From Rubripirellula lacrimiformis (lineage in GTDB: Bacteria > Planctomycetota > Planctomycetia > Pirellulales > Pirellulaceae): a stretch of DNA of 64,000 nt. Below, one piece after another: positions 1 to 8,763 of the stretch (positions are counted from its first letter, which is position 1; every line of letters starts with the position of its first letter). The stretch covers positions 1-64,000 of the forward strand of contig NZ_CP036525.1 in NCBI RefSeq assembly GCF_007741535.1. Direction: 5' to 3'. Made by a program: the position numbers and the translations under genes. The notes below the pieces were generated by a model that worked only from the letters and a program-made list of their open reading frames with translations, was not told the DNA's origin and did no database searches.

Positions 1-1110
1 TTGAACGCGTTGGTTGAAGAACAAATCGAAGTCACCTCGTTTCCGCTCGAACGGCCTGCCGTCCGAGCCCGGCGTCGTGATACGCGCCTGACGACGGGGT
101 CTTTGCCGTACTTCATAGCCGGCGAAGAGAACCGTTTGGTGTCGTTCGTTTCGACCAGCGACACATCGGTGTTCGAATTCGGCAACCCGATCCTGTTGAT
201 CGGCCCCAGCGGTGCGGGAAAGACTGCGATCGCGATGCACTTGGCCGCTCGCCAAGCGGTCCACGAGTCCATCGATTCGATGCCTGCCAAAGTGGTTCAC
301 TTTCCGGCCATCGATTTCGCCCGCCAGTACGCCGAAGCGGTGGCCGCCGACGATCTGCCCCCGCTTCGATCCGAGATGAACGATGCACCGATCTTGGTCA
401 TCGATGACTTGCATCTGATCGCGGATAAGCCGGCTGCGCAAGATGAATTGGCGATGCGGATCGAATCACGAACCGCTGCCGGCATGGCGACGATCCTGAC
501 CTGCCGTCGTTTGCCCTCGGAAATACGTGGCCTGCGACCGTTGTTGGTCAGCCGCGTGTTGCCTGGACTGACGATCCCCATCGCGATTCCCACCGGGGCT
601 ACGCGGCTGCAATTGCTGCGTGAATTGGCTCTGCATTTTGGTCTGGAGATCGAACAGGGTCTGTTGGAGGTGCTGCACGACGGCTTGGAAGACCAACTTC
701 CCGCTCGATCACTCGAAGCCGCCCTGAAACAGGTTTCGCTGTGGTGCCGAATGCACGAGAGCGGGCCCACGATGGAGGCCATTCAGTCGGCGATCGATCG
801 GATCGGTACGACCGAAGAAGTGACGCTGCCTTCGATCACCAATGCCGTGGCTCGCTATTTCCGAATGAAGTCCTCCGAAATCCGTAGCAGTTCTCGGAAA
901 CAAAACCTGGTCCGCGCCCGTTCACTGGCAATGTATTTGGCTCGCCAGATGACCGGGAAGAGCATGCATCAGATCGGCGACCACTTTGGCGGTCGCGATC
1001 ACACCACCGTCCTGCACGCTATCCGGAAGACGCAATCGTTACTGGAAAACGATTCCGACCTGCGGCGTGCTGCGGACGAAGTCACTGAGAAGCTGGCCGC
1101 CGCCGCTTAG
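1..1110 (+). CDS. dnaA: Chromosomal replication initiator DnaA, short form
   Basis: This is the ATP-dependent initiator that binds DnaA boxes and opens the origin. The 369-residue product has the AAA+ core: Walker A GPSGAGKT (68-75), Walker B ILVIDDLHL with two Asp near 135-136, and a sensor-2-like segment R-S-L-E-A-A-L. It ends in a full domain IV with the DnaA signature GGRDHTTV (330-337), which binds the box. Typical DnaA has about 450 residues. Here almost nothing precedes the AAA+ core, so domain I (helicase and self-interaction) seems absent. The frame opens with TTG exactly at base 1, so an upstream start outside the window cannot be excluded. It is followed by a long non-coding spacer and then dnaN, the usual order at an origin. 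Family assignment is very secure; the start is not. Confidence 0.95.
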   Translation: MNALVEEQIEVTSFPLERPAVRARRRDTRLTTGSLPYFIAGEENRLVSFVSTSDTSVFEFGNPILLIGPSGAGKTAIAMHLAARQAVHESIDSMPAKVVHFPAIDFARQYAEAVAADDLPPLRSEMNDAPILVIDDLHLIADKPAAQDELAMRIESRTAAGMATILTCRRLPSEIRGLRPLLVSRVLPGLTIPIAIPTGATRLQLLRELALHFGLEIEQGLLEVLHDGLEDQLPARSLEAALKQVSLWCRMHESGPTMEAIQSAIDRIGTTEEVTLPSITNAVARYFRMKSSEIRSSSRKQNLVRARSLAMYLARQMTGKSMHQIGDHFGGRDHTTVLHAIRKTQSLLENDSDLRRAADEVTEKLAAAA

Positions 1111-1176
1111 AGCCTGCCTCCGATCCGTTTGGGATGTGTGTGTCTTTCTCTTTCGACCGTTTTCTGCCGGCGCTCG

Positions 1177-1247
1177 CGTAGCGGAAGTCGCCAAGACTTT
1201 CGGTGATTCCACAGCTTGGGCCGATACTCTTGGCCAGCTGCGCTACG
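1177..1247. repeat. Imperfect palindrome in the dnaA-dnaN spacer
   Basis: Two 27-nt arms (1177-1203 and 1221-1247) are inverted copies of each other at roughly 21 of 27 positions, with a 17-nt loop. Both arms begin CGTAGCG and contain GCCAAGA. The arm resembles the core of the palindromic repeats at 41190-41299 and 50937-51046 (a GTAGC-GGA-TCGCC pattern), so it may belong to the same dispersed family. It could fold in RNA behind dnaA as a terminator, or be a mobile REP-like unit. Confidence 0.6.
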
Positions 1248-1332
1248 AAAAACCGCCCAAAACGTGGGGAATGAATGCTTCATCAGGGCATCGGTGAGCT
1301 GATAAAATCGACATAACTGAGGCTATTTTGGC

Positions 1333-1341
1333 GGTGGATAA
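1333..1341 (-). promoter_or_regulatory. DnaA-box-like site
   Basis: The minus strand reads TTATCCACC, matching 8 of 9 positions of the consensus TTATCCACA. It lies in the dnaA-dnaN spacer, where DnaA binding is expected. A single near-consensus site could occur by chance, so confidence is modest. Confidence 0.4.
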
Positions 1342-1741
1342 GTTGTTCGAACCATGTTCGGATTCTGTCGGAGTTTGCATCGCTTGGATGTCGACCTTCC
1401 CGTCGGTGTGTCGGGCGGTGTTCGGTTCACCCCTGGTTTGCAACAGCATCCCAACAGGGGATCAACGGGTTTTCCACCATGGTGCAAACTCGCTAAGTCC
1501 AAATGCTGTCGATAGTTAGGGACCAAGAATCCAAGTTGTCGACACTTTTGGCCTACGTATTACGATGACGACGTTAATTATAAATAACTATCTCAGAAGA
1601 GAGACCATTCAGAAGCAACTCATCGAATCATCACGGCCTAATGCGTTCGATGAACTCACGGGGTACAACATGGCTCCGTCGAAATGAATGAAACCGAGCC
1701 GAGTTTGGCTCCGCAATGCTTCTCGAGATTCTTGTGACCGC

Positions 1742-2860
1742 ATGAAGATCACTTGCCAACGTGAGTCCCTGACCAACGCCTTCGCACTTGCTGCCAGTAT
1801 CGCACCGGCCCGATCGCCGAAAGAGATCCTGCAGAATGTGAAGGTCACCGCAGCCGGCGGCAAACTGACGCTGACGGCGACCGATATGGAAGTTGGCATC
1901 CGGTTGGAACTCGAAGACGGCGTCGAGATCGAAGTGGAGGGCACCGCGCTGCTGCCTGTCCAACGCACGATGGCGATCCTTCGGGAAAGCAATGATGAGA
2001 CGATTTCGATGGAAACCGACGATTCAGGGATCCGTGTTCGGGGCAGTCGCAGTAAATACCGATTGCCGGGCAACGATCCGGATGAATTTCCAGCAGTGGC
2101 AGGATTCGACGAGAACAAATACCACGTTCTTCCCACTCGCTTGTTCCGCGAAATGGTCAAGCGGACGGTTTTTGCCACCGACCCGGAAAGCAGCCGTTAT
2201 GCCCTCGGTGGCGTGTTGTTGGAATTGGAAGAAGCCACCGTCACAGCCGTTGGTACCGACGGCCGACGTTTGGCTCGGATGGAAGGTGTCGGCGAATCGG
2301 TTGGCGGCCACCAAACCACCGGATCGACAACCATCGTTCCGACCCGAGCGATCCAGTTGATGGAACGGGCCTTGTCGGACAAAGACGAAACGGTCGACGT
2401 CGCCGCACGCAGCAATGACCTGCTGCTGCGAACCAGCCGGGCGGTGATCTATTCGCGATTGGTCGAAGGACGCTATCCGAATTGGCGACAGGTTTTGCCA
2501 CAACGTGAAGGTGCGATTCAGCTAGACATGACGGTCGGTCCGCTGTTCGCCGCCCTTCGCCAGGCAGCGATTGTGACCGATCATGAGAGTCGTGGGATCG
2601 ATTTCACGTTCGCCGATGGAACGTTGAAATTGGAAGCCAGCACGGCGGAGATTGGGGAATCGCAGATCGAACTGCCAATCGCTTACGACGGCGAATCGAT
2701 CACTTTGACGATGGACCACCGATACCTGGCCGATTTCTGTAAGGTGCTCGACAACGAGACCAATTTCATCATGGAAATCGAATCCGGTTCGTCGCCAGCG
2801 CTTTTGACGACCGACGACGGATACGGGTATGTGATCATGCCGATGGCTCGCGACCGCTAA
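1742..2860 (+). CDS. dnaN: DNA polymerase III subunit beta (sliding clamp)
   Basis: This encodes the ring-shaped clamp that tethers DNA polymerase III to DNA. The 372-residue length is standard for the family. The N terminus MKITCQRESL matches the usual clamp start, which is why I prefer the ATG at 1742 over the in-frame ATG at 1688. The ILQNVKV and LTLTATDMEVGI segments are typical of clamp domain 1. The C terminus YGYVIMPMA corresponds to the conserved end that lines the partner-binding pocket. No clear Shine-Dalgarno sequence precedes it. The gene stands alone downstream of the candidate origin; recF is not next to it. Confidence 0.97.
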   Translation: MKITCQRESLTNAFALAASIAPARSPKEILQNVKVTAAGGKLTLTATDMEVGIRLELEDGVEIEVEGTALLPVQRTMAILRESNDETISMETDDSGIRVRGSRSKYRLPGNDPDEFPAVAGFDENKYHVLPTRLFREMVKRTVFATDPESSRYALGGVLLELEEATVTAVGTDGRRLARMEGVGESVGGHQTTGSTTIVPTRAIQLMERALSDKDETVDVAARSNDLLLRTSRAVIYSRLVEGRYPNWRQVLPQREGAIQLDMTVGPLFAALRQAAIVTDHESRGIDFTFADGTLKLEASTAEIGESQIELPIAYDGESITLTMDHRYLADFCKVLDNETNFIMEIESGSSPALLTTDDGYGYVIMPMARDR

Positions 2861-2885
2861 TGCGGGCGGGCGGTTGATTACGAGA

Positions 2886-2911
2886 GCCGCAGGCGCGTAA
2901 GCGGTTGCGGC
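2886..2911. terminator. Possible weak hairpin between convergent dnaN and rimK
   Basis: GCCGCA (2886-2891) can pair with TGCGGC (2906-2911) in the short gap where dnaN and rimK converge. No T-run follows, so termination is only suggested by position. Confidence 0.3.
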
Positions 2912-2941
2912 ATCGCTCGTTGTCTTATGTGCTGGCGTGAT

Positions 2942-4147
2942 TCAGGATTCACGCCGAGTCGCGTCCACGTCGGTCGACAATTTCTTGACCTTCGGACGGC
3001 GACGTTTGCGAGTCTTTTCAGGAATCATTCCTCGCATCGCATCGAGTTTGCCAAAGCACAACAGTCGGTCATGGGGTTCCAATGTCCGCTTTAAACGCGG
3101 ATTCGGAATCACGGTGGCGCCGCGATACAGGGTCAACACGTTGATGTCCTGTTCGGGCAAACCGGATTGATCGATCGTCTTTCCGATGAAGTCGGAACCG
3201 TCGGGGATGTGAATTTCGGTGACCCCGTATCCGCGGCTAACGGTCAAACGTTGGCGTAGGTCGATTTCGGGAAAGTCGACTTGGGCGGCAATGTAGTCGA
3301 CGATCGCACCGGCAATGTCCAACTGTGTACAGGATTCGATTCCCTCCAATCCGGGTGATGAATTGACTTCCATCACTTGGGGTCCGTCGTTGCCTTCCAA
3401 CATATCGACGCCGGCGACACGCAATCCCATGATCTGGGCAGACCGAACGGCGGTTTCGCAGTAGGCCTGGTCCAGTTCGACGCGTTCGGTCTTTCCGCCA
3501 CGGTGGACGTTGCTGCGGAATTCGCTGCCCTGGGCGACGCGACGCATCGCAGCGACGACTTGGTCACCGACGACAAAGGCACGGATGTCGCGGCCTTTGC
3601 TTTCGGACACAAACTTTTGAACCAAGACGTTTTGGCGTGTGCTTTGAAGTGTTTCGATGATCGCCTCGGCAATCTTGACCGAATCGGCCAAGATCACGCC
3701 AACACCCTGCGTGCCTTCCAGCAGTTTGATGATGATCGGAACACCACCGACACGCTCGATCGCGGGCAAGACGTCCTTCTTTTCGCGCACGAAGGTGGTT
3801 TGCGGGATTCCGATCTGGTGTCGACTCAGAATCTGCAAACATCGCAGTTTGTCACGCGAATTCGCGATCCCTGCCGATGATGCGGCGGTGAACACGTCCA
3901 TCTGTTCGAACTGTCGAACAACGGCGGTTCCAAAGTAGGTGATCGATGCACCCACCCGCGGGACGATGGCGTCGTAGTGGCTAAGTTGTTTGGATCGATA
4001 AAAGAGATCTGGTTGGCCCTTTTCTAGGTCGATCGAAAACCGCAAGGTGTCCAGAACCTTGACGGTGTGGTCGCGTTTTCTGGCTGCTTCGGCAAGACGC
4101 CGAGTGCTGTAACAGGACCTGTTTCGCGACAAGATGGCAAGTTTCAT
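2942..4147 (-). CDS. rimK: RimK-family ATP-grasp ligase with C-terminal TrkA-C-like domain
   Basis: RimK ligases use ATP to add glutamates to the C terminus of ribosomal protein S6. Residues about 1-300 of this 401-residue product align with the whole of RimK. They start MKLAILSRNR and contain the ATP-grasp segments GGVPIIIKLLEGTQGVGV, LVQKFV and VMEVNSSPGLEGIE, the last carrying the Mg-ATP ligands. The final ~100 residues resemble an RCK/TrkA C-terminal domain (VTEIHIPDGSDFIGKTI, then LTLYRG and P-HDRLLCFG). E. coli RimK has no such domain; in RCK proteins it binds small ligands. The ATG at 4147 is chosen because the upstream extension is not RimK-like. It lies downstream of a RimB-type protease on the same strand, so the two are probably co-transcribed. 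Confidence 0.9.
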   Translation of the reverse strand: MKLAILSRNRSCYSTRRLAEAARKRDHTVKVLDTLRFSIDLEKGQPDLFYRSKQLSHYDAIVPRVGASITYFGTAVVRQFEQMDVFTAASSAGIANSRDKLRCLQILSRHQIGIPQTTFVREKKDVLPAIERVGGVPIIIKLLEGTQGVGVILADSVKIAEAIIETLQSTRQNVLVQKFVSESKGRDIRAFVVGDQVVAAMRRVAQGSEFRSNVHRGGKTERVELDQAYCETAVRSAQIMGLRVAGVDMLEGNDGPQVMEVNSSPGLEGIESCTQLDIAGAIVDYIAAQVDFPEIDLRQRLTVSRGYGVTEIHIPDGSDFIGKTIDQSGLPEQDINVLTLYRGATVIPNPRLKRTLEPHDRLLCFGKLDAMRGMIPEKTRKRRRPKVKKLSTDVDATRRES

Positions 4148-4299
4148 GATGATGCCGAGTGACCGATAAGAAAGAAAAGAACGACGCAGATAAAAATCAG
4201 ATAGCAACCGTCGTCAGCCCATCGGGGCGACGTGCTGGTCGGGACCAATCGACTTCGGCCAAGTGATCCAAAGTGGCAAGCGATCCAAGGTGGTGAAAA

Positions 4300-4791
4300 C
4301 TAGGGGTGCAGGTGTTTCCGTCGACGACGGGGCGGACGGCCACCAAAGTAGGACCGACTGGGGTCGACCAACATCCGGCCACGAACAGCTTCACGTCCGA
4401 CCAGCATCCGAAATCCCATCTCGGTACGATCGGCCAATGTCAGGTCGACGGTCCAGGATTCGCCCATCCAAGAAACAGTGGTCAGAATGACGAACCGCTC
4501 GGACGTCGCGCCGCTGGAACTTCGCACGTTGCGAACATCATGGACGGGTGCCTCGCAGGCGATCGACAAGTCATCGCGACGTTGGATCGGATGGACTTGG
4601 AATCGAACCCACCGCTGATCGTCCTTGGTGAACGGTTCGATTTCGAACGCGTGCAGGCTAGACGATCGAGCGCCGGTGTCAATTTTGGCTTTGATGTGGG
4701 CGATGTTCAGATCCGGAAGAACGACCCATTCGCGCCACCCAATGATCACCAACGGAGTGTCGTTTGATGAGGAAGTTGGTAGATCGGACAC
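4300..4791 (-). CDS. rimB: RimB-type retropepsin-like protease (ATP-dependent zinc protease family)
   Basis: The product belongs to the Zn_protease/DUF785 family, which has a retropepsin-like fold. The motif KIDTGARSSSLHA holds the catalytic-type D-T-G (Asp38 from the chosen start), and the later segments LADRTEMGFRMLVGREA are diagnostic. In Pseudomonas the homologue RimB is encoded with RimK and acts on glutamylated S6; the same pairing occurs here with a 152-nt gap. I choose the GTG at 4791 because a GAGGG motif sits 7 nt upstream and the protein then starts just before the conserved domain. A longer form is possible. The C-terminal tail is basic (RRRRK). Confidence 0.85.
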   Translation of the reverse strand: MSDLPTSSSNDTPLVIIGWREWVVLPDLNIAHIKAKIDTGARSSSLHAFEIEPFTKDDQRWVRFQVHPIQRRDDLSIACEAPVHDVRNVRSSSGATSERFVILTTVSWMGESWTVDLTLADRTEMGFRMLVGREAVRGRMLVDPSRSYFGGRPPRRRRKHLHP

Positions 4792-5103
4792 CGGAAAACC
4801 CTCAGAAAATAGCTTCAAGTACAACTCGGGATTCGGCAAAGTGGAACCACATTTGTGTCGGATGTAAATGCGGCCGATGCAAACGATGTTGGATGTCAGC
4901 GCTGTGGGAACCGTCCCCAACGGCCCTCGCTCGCTACGGGACCAACAGCGTACAATCAACTCGATCCCAGGTGCGTCCGGATTCCGCAGACGGTTTTGAC
5001 ATTTCTGACGGTGTCGACATTCACCAGGACCGTTTGGACCGTTGATTCTAACGGCTCGCTGTTCCTCGGATTGACTGTCCGCCGTAAAACACTGGATTCG
5101 ATC

Positions 5104-5463
5104 GTGGCAAAACGCTCAAAATCTCGATCCAAAACCTCGCCAACATCGGATTCGCCCGATGACAAACCACGTGTTCGTCGGATTGGATCGTTGATCGGCC
5201 AACTGATGTCGCGGCGGGGTTATGCCAGAACCGGCGTCAACGAACATCTGATGGAATCCATTCGTGCGGCGGTCGGCGAAGCGTTAGCAGAGTCGTGCCA
5301 GGTGGGGAATCTTCGGGCCGGAGTACTGCAGGTGTTCGTGTCGGACTCGGTGACGCTGCAGGAAATGAATTTCCAAAAACGTCAGATTCTTCGCCGGTTC
5401 GAAAAAGATTTGTCTGGTAACAAGGTGACCGACATTCGATTTCGAATCCAAGCAGGTTCCTGA
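5104..5463 (+). CDS. dciA: DUF721 protein, DciA-type replicative helicase loader
   Basis: DciA is the ancestral bacterial loader of the replicative helicase DnaB and belongs to the DUF721 family. The 119-residue product has a charged, flexible start (AKRSKSRSKT) and then the DUF721 region, including RIGSLIGQLMSRRGY, WW-less L-x-V segments (GVLQVFVSDSVTLQEM) and the closing VTDIRFRI typical of the family. The GTG at 5104 is preferred because translation further upstream looks non-coding. Its stop overlaps the tag start by one base (TGATG). DUF721 genes often lie near dnaA-dnaN, which fits here. Family is fairly secure; helicase loading is inferred from the family. Confidence 0.8.
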   Translation: MAKRSKSRSKTSPTSDSPDDKPRVRRIGSLIGQLMSRRGYARTGVNEHLMESIRAAVGEALAESCQVGNLRAGVLQVFVSDSVTLQEMNFQKRQILRRFEKDLSGNKVTDIRFRIQAGS

Positions 5464-6098
5464 TGGCCAAACCAACGCCCACCAAGCCAGCCGACTTGAT
5501 CGTGGATCCACAGCGGGTTGGTCGGTGTTGGTGGTGCGGCGATGATCCGCTGTACGTCGAATACCACGACCAACAATGGGGACGGCCACTGGATGATGAC
5601 CAACGGCTATTCGAAAAGGTTTGCTTAGAAGGTTTCCAAGCCGGGCTAAGCTGGATCACGATCCTGCGAAAACGTGAATCATTCCGACAAGGATTCGCAG
5701 ACTTTGATTTTCACCAAGTCGCGCTCTTTGACACATCGGACGTCGATCGACTGGTCGCTGATGCATCGATCGTACGCCATCGCGGCAAGATCGAATCGAC
5801 CATCAACAATGCCAAACGGGCGATTGAGATGCTGGACGAGTTTGGATCGTTGGCCAAGTACTTCTGGTCATTCGAACCACCATCGCAACGGTCACCAAGA
5901 TCACGCGACGAAGTCGCCGCCAAAACGGAAGAGTCCACGCGGCTAAGCAAATCACTGAAGAAGCGAGGTTGGAGCTTCGTCGGTCCAACGACCTGCTATG
6001 CCTTCATGCAAGCCACCGGCATGGTCAACGACCACCTCCAATCCTGCCACCAATGGCAATCCATCCAAGAAGCCCGCAAAACATTCACCCGCCCCTAA
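5463..6098 (+). CDS. tag: DNA-3-methyladenine glycosylase I
   Basis: Tag removes 3-methyladenine from alkylated DNA in base-excision repair. The 211-residue product carries the zinc-site pieces of the family: GRCWWCG and YHDQQWG near the N terminus, and NDHLQSCHQW near the C terminus, supplying Cys and His ligands. The ELCLEGFQAGLSW-like segment (KVCLEGFQAGLSWITIL) is the most conserved part of Tag. An additional N-terminal stretch of ~18 residues precedes the zinc motif. It is translationally coupled to the DciA-type gene by a one-base overlap, which suggests a shared transcript for replication and repair functions. Confidence 0.95.
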   Translation: MAKPTPTKPADLIVDPQRVGRCWWCGDDPLYVEYHDQQWGRPLDDDQRLFEKVCLEGFQAGLSWITILRKRESFRQGFADFDFHQVALFDTSDVDRLVADASIVRHRGKIESTINNAKRAIEMLDEFGSLAKYFWSFEPPSQRSPRSRDEVAAKTEESTRLSKSLKKRGWSFVGPTTCYAFMQATGMVNDHLQSCHQWQSIQEARKTFTRP

Positions 6099-6140
6099 TC
6101 CACAGCGATTCTCCCACCACACCCCCACCCCTCTTTTTAA

Positions 6141-6198
6141 GCCCCCTCTCCCCCGGTTCGATCCAAGTTCGACTTGGAGAGGACTGGGTGAGAGGGGC
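6141..6198. terminator. Nested hairpin between convergent tag and sulfatase
   Basis: TCCAAGT (6162-6168) and ACTTGGA (6172-6178) form a perfect 7-bp stem with a 3-nt loop. GCCCCCTCTC (6141-6150) and GAGAGGGGC (6190-6198) close an outer stem with one bulge. It lies between two converging genes, so a bidirectional terminator is the simplest reading; a REP-like unit is the alternative. Confidence 0.55.
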
Positions 6199-6211
6199 GA
6201 CCCAACCCGAT

Positions 6212-7843
6212 CTACTTTCCAGCCCGTTTCTTCCCAACCGACTTCTTCGGCTGACGATTCGGGTCCGTATAAGGAGCGTGTTCAAAGATCACGTCATCCG
6301 CAACGCGAGGGTCGCCGGTCGAGCGCAGGTACCGCATCAATCGATTGTCCAGCTTTTCGCGGACGTCGGTCATCCTCACATCACCCGCCAAATTCGTCAT
6401 GCAGTGCGGGTCACTGTGGATGTCATAGAGTTCCAACCGGGGCCGGCGACCGACCGCGAAGTCAAAGGACTGCGGATCTTCGTTCTTGTGCAGCACGATC
6501 CAGGCTTTGGTGGGACTGGCATCCATGTCGCCAAAGCCAGCGAACGTGTTCTCGCGCAACAGATCCACGCCGGGAAGTTCGCCCACCTGACCATAGCCAG
6601 GGCCAGTTCCCATCGGCCATCGATCGGGTTCAAAGTTGATGATGTACAGGTATTGGTCAGTTCGGATCGCACGTTGCGGGTACGGTTTGTTGTCGATTCG
6701 GGCAGCGGCGACGTGACGTTCGCGGCCGGTGAAGACGGCATCGCGGCTAGGATCGATTTGGCCACTCTGATCACTCTGCAGCAACGGCAATAGCGACTGG
6801 GCGATCATCGTATCAGGCGCGTCCAATCGGGCCGCCTGCAGAAAGGTCGGTGCCAAATCGGGCAACGAGACAAAGTCATCGACGACGCGTCCCGGGTTTT
6901 CGATACCGGCCGGCCAGCGGATCGCGAGCGGTACCTGGGTGCCTAGGTCGTACAAGTTGCATTTGCCGCGCGACACACCGGGGATGCCATGATCGCCGCT
7001 GACCACCAGAATCGTATTGTCGTACGTATCCAGACGTTTTAGTTCGCTGATGAGTACGCCAACGCCGGCATCAAAGGCTTGGACTTCACCCAGGTAGTCC
7101 GCAAAATCCTGACGCACGGTGGCCACGTCGGGCAGGTACGGTGGCAACTTTCCCTTCAACGAATCCGGATCGATATTCCACAACTCTTTTCCGCTACCGG
7201 CGATCCATTTGCGATGCGTATTGGTCGGTCCAAACCAGTAGCAGAACGGGGAATCGCCATCCAGTTTGCCATCGTCATCGGCGTCCAAAAACGATCGAAC
7301 ATTCCGGCGGACTTCGTCCAACAGTGCCTGTTTGCCAGCTTCGCGATCTGGATTCTTCATCGCGTTTTGCGAAAATCCGTTGAACCGCGTACCGTTGGAA
7401 TTGAAGGCGGTTTCTTTGCCCCCGTGCGGAGCGTTGGCCGGTGTCCCGGGGCTCCAAACCTTGTACGTGTGCCCGATTCGATAGCCATCTTCTTGCAACA
7501 GCAGGGGATACGCGGGGATCGAAAAATCCCAGATCGCACCCTGCAAAATCGATGCTCGCTCGCATCGCCAAAACGGTTGGCCAGACAACAATGAACTTCG
7601 GCAAGGCGTGCACGACGGGGCACTGACAAAGGCGCGAGTGAACAGAACCCCTTCTTTCGCGACACCGTCAAAATGGGGCGTGGAAACGACACTGTGGATA
7701 CTATCGGATTCCAAGTCGGCGTAGGCGCTGGCGTACTTTCCCCAATCGTCGGCAAACGCCATCACAATGTTGGGGCGATCGGCAGCGGACGCCTGGGCGG
7801 TAAAGAACAACAACGCCGTGACGGCGATCACTGTGCGATTCAT
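6212..7843 (-). CDS. Secreted type I sulfatase
   Basis: This enzyme should hydrolyse sulfate esters, probably of marine or host polysaccharides, as in the many sulfatases of planctomycetes. From the ATG at 7843 the 543-residue product starts with a signal peptide ([20 protein letters not shown]). The calcium-binding Asp pair is at 32-33 (FADDWG). The formylglycine signature reads [12 protein letters not shown] with Cys78 as the residue to be converted. The fourth position is Cys where Ser or Ala is usual. A later metal site is present as [15 protein letters not shown]. The overall architecture is closest to heparan-N-sulfatase-like members. The C terminus is Lys-rich. An upstream in-frame start would push the signal peptide inward, so I reject it. 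Confidence 0.93.
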   Translation of the reverse strand: MNRTVIAVTALLFFTAQASAADRPNIVMAFADDWGKYASAYADLESDSIHSVVSTPHFDGVAKEGVLFTRAFVSAPSCTPCRSSLLSGQPFWRCERASILQGAIWDFSIPAYPLLLQEDGYRIGHTYKVWSPGTPANAPHGGKETAFNSNGTRFNGFSQNAMKNPDREAGKQALLDEVRRNVRSFLDADDDGKLDGDSPFCYWFGPTNTHRKWIAGSGKELWNIDPDSLKGKLPPYLPDVATVRQDFADYLGEVQAFDAGVGVLISELKRLDTYDNTILVVSGDHGIPGVSRGKCNLYDLGTQVPLAIRWPAGIENPGRVVDDFVSLPDLAPTFLQAARLDAPDTMIAQSLLPLLQSDQSGQIDPSRDAVFTGRERHVAAARIDNKPYPQRAIRTDQYLYIINFEPDRWPMGTGPGYGQVGELPGVDLLRENTFAGFGDMDASPTKAWIVLHKNEDPQSFDFAVGRRPRLELYDIHSDPHCMTNLAGDVRMTDVREKLDNRLMRYLRSTGDPRVADDVIFEHAPYTDPNRQPKKSVGKKRAGK

Positions 7844-8051
7844 GGTATGACTTGTGCGTGGATTTCGGACGATCACGACTATTCAAGATAACGGTTTGTC
7901 AGCAGCAATGGATCAATGATCGAAGAACATTGGCAATCCACGTAGAGTGAATCGTCCAAGTGAAGGAAAAAGGTTGGGCGCTTGCATGGTCAGGCCTCTA
8001 GCCACGAAGATAGTGTTTCCACCATCCAAGGAATCCAAGTAAGGAACCTCC

Positions 8052-8753
8052 ATGAGCAGCGATTCAGACGGTGACGAAAACAAGGTCCGGCCATTATCGG
8101 AATGTGCGCGGCGGGTGCTGGGTGTCCTGGTCGAAAAGGCTAAAACGACACCTGACAACTATCCGTTGACGCTGGCTTCCCTGATCAGTGGCAGCAATCA
8201 AAAGTCGAACCGTTCGCCCAAGATGGACGTTGACGATGAGGATGTGTTGTTGGCACTGGACGAATTGAAAGCCGCCGGTGCGGCTCGCGAGATTCAAGGC
8301 AGTGGACGGGCGGTGAAGTATCGTCACGCCGCGTACGATTGGTTCGGTATCGACGGACCGGGATCCGCGGTGATCACGGAACTGTTGCTCCGTGGGCCAC
8401 AAACGATCGGCGAACTGCGGACGCGAGCGTCACGGATGCATCCGTTTGATGACTTGGCGGCGACCCAAACCTGTGTCGATGATTTGATCGCCAAGGGGTT
8501 GGTCGAAGCGGTCACGCCCGCCGGACGCGGCCAAATGTACGCTCACACACTGTATCCGCCTGTCGAACGACAGTACCTGAACGCGCGGATCGAAAAACAG
8601 GCCGCCGCCGAAGCAGCGTCGTCTAGTTCGTCATCGACATCCAAACCCAGCGGACCGTCATCGAATCCCGTGGACGCCCTGATGGCTCGTTTGGATACCG
8701 TGAACGAACGAATCGATGCACTGGAGCAACGAATCGCCGAACTGGAAAGCTGA
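8052..8753 (+). CDS. YceH-family protein (UPF0502/DUF480)
   Basis: The 233-residue product is a YceH/DUF480 protein of unknown biochemical role with two winged-helix-like repeats. The diagnostic start RVLGVLVEKAKTTPDNYPLT is followed by SLISGSNQKSNRSP; the second repeat contains LLLRGPQTIGELRTRASRMHPF. The last ~50 residues are a Ser-rich linker and a coiled coil (MARLDTVNERIDALEQRIAELE). An AAGGA motif sits 8 bases upstream of the ATG. It converges with the large kinase/pyrophosphorylase gene, only 10 bases away. Confidence in family is high; function is unknown. Confidence 0.9.
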   Translation: MSSDSDGDENKVRPLSECARRVLGVLVEKAKTTPDNYPLTLASLISGSNQKSNRSPKMDVDDEDVLLALDELKAAGAAREIQGSGRAVKYRHAAYDWFGIDGPGSAVITELLLRGPQTIGELRTRASRMHPFDDLAATQTCVDDLIAKGLVEAVTPAGRGQMYAHTLYPPVERQYLNARIEKQAAAEAASSSSSSTSKPSGPSSNPVDALMARLDTVNERIDALEQRIAELES

Positions 8754-8763
8754 TCACCGGCAA

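Larger units (their letters stand above)
1111..1741. promoter_or_regulatory. dnaA-dnaN intergenic region, candidate oriC
   Basis: No convincing gene lies in these 630 bases. Several things fit an origin or the dnaN control region. There is a DnaA-box-like 9-mer at 1333-1341, a weaker one at 1470-1478 (TTTTCCACC), and an AT-rich stretch at about 1574-1590 that could serve as an unwinding element or promoter. A palindromic repeat lies at 1177-1247. The position between dnaA and dnaN is a classical oriC site. Only one box is close to consensus, so this remains an inference. A genome-wide GC-skew plot would decide it. Confidence 0.45.

Noticed and set aside
986-1526. Small reading frames on both strands between dnaA and dnaN
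   Set aside because: They overlap the repeat and box-like sites, have no recognisable motif and no good start signals.
1688-1741. Longer dnaN start
   Set aside because: The extra 18 residues are not clamp-like; the ATG at 1742 gives the normal N terminus.
4855-5103. Longer form of the DciA-type gene
   Set aside because: The added ~83 residues look non-coding and would run toward the divergent rimB-type gene; a local GTG start suits the family size.
5969-6793. Plus-strand frame across the tag end and sulfatase end
   Set aside because: It is the antisense shadow of the sulfatase, with no domain match.
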